From Sanghuangporus weigelae (Eukaryota; Basidiomycota; Agaricomycetes; Hymenochaetales; Hymenochaetaceae): DNA of 64,000 bases. The stretch is from assembly GCA_033182465.1 (NCBI GenBank), contig CP137321.1, positions 1,426,001-1,490,000 of the forward strand, given 5' to 3'. Both the position numbers and the translations under genes were made by a program. This document shows, piece after piece, positions 60,543 to 64,000 of the stretch; within the stretch, counting starts at the first letter, position 1, and each line of letters starts with the position of its first letter. Under the pieces are notes generated by a model. That model searched no databases. It was not told the DNA's origin and was given only the letters and a program-made list of their open reading frames with translations.

Positions 60543-60972
60543 TCTCTATCCTTATCTTGTACTTCCTATGGAAGCCGAACTGCGACCCCTTTTTGCACCT
60601 CATCTATCCCATATATATTGTAGCGATTTTTTTATTGCATTGATACTTCGGAGACCACACCAGTGCATCCTGAATGACATCTCGTTCCCTTTCCTTTTCT
60701 TCACGTTGGACATAATAGACTTCTGTTCTCCTTGACTTGCTTCAGCGTTCCGTAGTCTGCCTGTGATGTATATGTGCTTGGTTGTTATACCTGTCGGCAG
60801 TATGCAGTAGCTAGAACTCGTCAATCCGTATTTTTCTTATCCCCTACTACGTACGATTGATCGGCAGATCCGATGACGTCAGCTTATTTGTTGTTGATCA
60901 TCCTCGCCTCGTGTCGTGTTTGTACTGTACAAGTTCAAGCTGGAATTGTCCTGACTTTGAACACTGGTATTA
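60543..60972. other. Intergenic region between tandem genes
   Basis: About 430 bp holding the 3' flank of the beta-helix gene and the promoter of the F-box-like gene. I see no gene or repeat in it. Confidence 0.6.
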
Positions 60973-62399
60973 ATGCTAGTGCCTACACTCCCACCGGAAA
61001 TATGGCGAGACATCCTTGACTATGCTGTTCAAGATGATCCTATCCTCGAGGCGTCGCTCATCTCGCCTCTGGCGCAGAGCGAATGGTACGAAATGCTTTT
61101 CGGGGAATGGTGGTTGCGAAAACCGCACGAAGCTCGCCGGATGAGACAACGGCAGGGCTATGCGCTTAAGAAAGTGAGTGAGTAAATCATCATAGAATTA
61201 AAATATTGTATTGAACATCCCCTTCGAAGGCCTTCACAGAGACATGTATAGCGTTCGCTCAGATCGGAGCAGAATTTATGTATCGCTCAATCCTCATAGG
61301 CAATCCACTACGGCTGCGCATACTCGTTGAAACGTTTGATAAAAATACGAAACTGGGATGGTGGACGAAAGCGATCTACGTCTATGCCGATGACCGATTG
61401 GGAATACGCGATCTGAGTGTTGTGGGCACGGACGATTGCGTCGTCTCGCTTATTCGACATTGTCCGAATCTACAAGTATTCGCCGTGGATCCGTTAATCG
61501 AATCTGGGTCGTTCTCGGCTATTGCGGATGCTTTGCGAACGTACTGCTCGTCATCGCTGCGATTAGTCCAATGGAGACTCGCGTTCAATGCCCAATCGAA
61601 GCTGGTGCCTGCTCTATTGAGTTTACGAAACCTCGTCGCCCTCCAGATCGACCTAAGCTACCCTTTGGAAGAGGCATCATCCACTCTACCGGGAATGAGG
61701 AAGATCGTTGGCGTTTCGTTTCCACATCTGAAACAGCTAAGCCTCCAAGGCGCGATCCAAGATTTCGCCGAACAGGTAGCGCTATGGGAGATGCCCGAGC
61801 TCACGAGTTTGACTCTCGATTTCAAGGCGTGCCGGCATGACTTCCCGGACATTCTGGAGGTTCTCGATGAGCATGCACTTCAATTGGAAACGCTCAACAT
61901 CAACGCCATTCCCACCCTGGACGTGAGATCGATTCTCAACATGTGTCCGAACTTGACGACGTTTTGTTTCAATCTTGACTGGCAACTCGAGGGCATTCTA
62001 GTCAATTCACCTCATAAAAAGATTCAGGTTATCGGTCTTTATGGACTTAGACACGCATTCGGGGTTGGCTATGCTGGACAAGTCGCCCTGGTCAATCCGT
62101 TTGAAGCCGTAATAATGCGGAGACGAAACGATATGAACTTTGCATCGATAAACAAAATCAACTTTCCGAGTCTCACTCTCGTAAGAGTGCTTGAGACGGG
62201 TCTGCTTAACGACCTTAACAGAAATAATGGACCTACGGAAGGAGCGTGCTACGAGAGATGGGAGCGATGGTTTGATTCTTGCGCCAACCAACGCATCAGG
62301 CTAGAGGATTGCACCGGGAACCTTCTTGGTACGTTGCCTCAGAAAGATGAAGGAGAGGAGGTTGGATCGGAATGCATGGAGAGCGTTGTGGACGAATAA
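60973..62399 (+). CDS. F-box-like / leucine-rich-repeat-like protein
   Basis: Protein of 456 residues in two exons: 60973-61173 and 61230-62399. It starts MLVPTLPPEIWRDILDYAVQ, the usual opening of basidiomycete F-box-like proteins (LPPEIW). The rest shows irregular leucine-rich repeats: CPNLQVFAVDPL, LRNLVALQIDLSYPL, FPHLKQLSLQGAI, MPELTSLTLDF, ALQLETLNINAIP and MCPNLTTFCFNL. Such proteins are substrate adaptors for SCF ubiquitin ligases when the F-box binds Skp1; that link is inferred. The family is greatly expanded in mushroom genomes and mostly uncharacterised. The C-terminus is acidic. No targeting signal is seen. Confidence 0.88.
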
Positions 62400-62925
62400 C
62401 GGACATCCTTTTCTCGGTTTGTGTTCTTGCATTGCTGTTTTGCCGCTCTCGCTTTTCGATTCAACTACTGTATATCACCTGTCAGCTCTATTTACAGCCG
62501 ACCACCATCCCCTGTTTATATTATTAAAGATTCATTCTTGCAGTCCTGCTCCCGATTGCAATTCCACAAATCTAAAACATTTTGATTACTACTCTGTCTT
62601 CAGAATGGGCGAGCTTATCGATAGGAGACTCCGGGAGATGTATGCGTTTTTCGCAGCTGAGTTGAGATGTTGAGCCCTGTTTTGTCATACGGGTATGTAT
62701 CTTTTACAACAACAAAACACTTTACATAGATGATTAGGTAAGCAGAGTAAAGTGAGAACGGAGTGGCGCGGAGTCGGACCCTTTCCCATTCCTTTTGAAC
62801 TCATCTTAGAGGCAGGCTTTCCCCGAACTGTTCTACCACTCAAGAACCTCTAGGTGGTTTTAATATTCTTCCTCTGGAATTGTGTAGCTGTCTCTGGATT
62901 TCTAAGATCATCTGGAGTAAACACC
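62400..62925. other. Intergenic region between tandem genes
   Basis: About 525 bp. On the minus strand a GTTC...GAAC hairpin with an AGTGG loop (about 62835-62855) looks like a tRNA D-arm, but no acceptor or T-arm pairs with it. Otherwise I see only flanking sequence. Confidence 0.5.

Positions 62926-64000
<1,075 letters not shown>

Noticed and set aside
62780-62870. tRNA-like D-arm on the minus strand
   Set aside because: The D-stem pairs, but no matching acceptor stem, T-arm or credible anticodon arm could be found.

Overview
This window comes from an intron-dense fungal nuclear genome, most likely a mushroom-forming basidiomycete (Agaricomycete). Nearly every gene is interrupted by short GT-AG introns, mostly 41-75 nt, with recognisable branch sites. 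Genes sit back to back on both strands. The gene set includes an ER Hsp90 with an HDEL tail, eIF3d, a GCP5/6-like gamma-tubulin complex protein and a basidiomycete-style GATA factor, several of which budding yeast lacks. There is no operon logic, no CRISPR array, no rRNA and no intact mobile element that I can support.

Layout, left to right. 172-2239: cytosolic NagZ-like GH3 hydrolase. 2397-3400 (-): Mgm101 mitochondrial DNA repair protein, head to head with a gamma-tubulin complex gene (3516-7324). 7510-9213 (-): von Willebrand A protein with a probable N-myristoyl start. 9389-11108 (-): PCID2/Thp1 mRNA export subunit. 11322-12242: thioredoxin-fold protein. 12293-14401 (-): mitochondrial GatB. 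14587-15435: secreted double-psi beta-barrel protein. 15607-19116 (-): WDR3/Dip2 ribosome-biogenesis protein. 19333-21229: aspartyl aminopeptidase. 21480-24854: GRP94. 25021-28104: large disordered protein with a repeated acidic motif. 28775-32055 (-): kelch membrane protein. 32516-35086: possible beta-propeller protein. 35422-38849 (-): TRP-like channel.

From 38850 to 45588 lies a 6.7 kb stretch with no gene I can support, upstream of a GATA zinc-finger regulator (45589-47364). That gene is followed by another 2.5 kb of apparent non-coding DNA. Then come an NTF2/SnoaL-like protein (49856-51301, -) that seems to need a one-nucleotide exon, a Dsc2/UBAC2-type rhomboid-CUE protein (52303-53684), eIF3d (53758-55874, -), an RBMX2/Ist3 splicing factor (56053-57280), an ambiguous stretch that can be read as spliced coding sequence on either strand (57397-57772), a membrane-anchored beta-helix protein (58694-60542), an F-box/LRR-like protein (60973-62399) and the 5' part of poly(A) polymerase (62926 to the window end).

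Most genes are housekeeping: translation and mRNA metabolism (eIF3d, GatB, PCID2, RBMX2, Pap1, WDR3), ER and protein quality control (GRP94, Dsc2-like), mitochondrial maintenance (Mgm101, GatB) and the cytoskeleton (GCP). They do not form one pathway. All gene models were assembled by eye: exon boundaries were chosen so that splice sites, reading phase and family conservation agree, and each complete model sums to a whole number of codons. The most unusual observations are the one-nucleotide exon, the very long gene-free flank of the GATA gene, the both-strand coding potential near 57.5 kb and the repeated acidic PLS motif.
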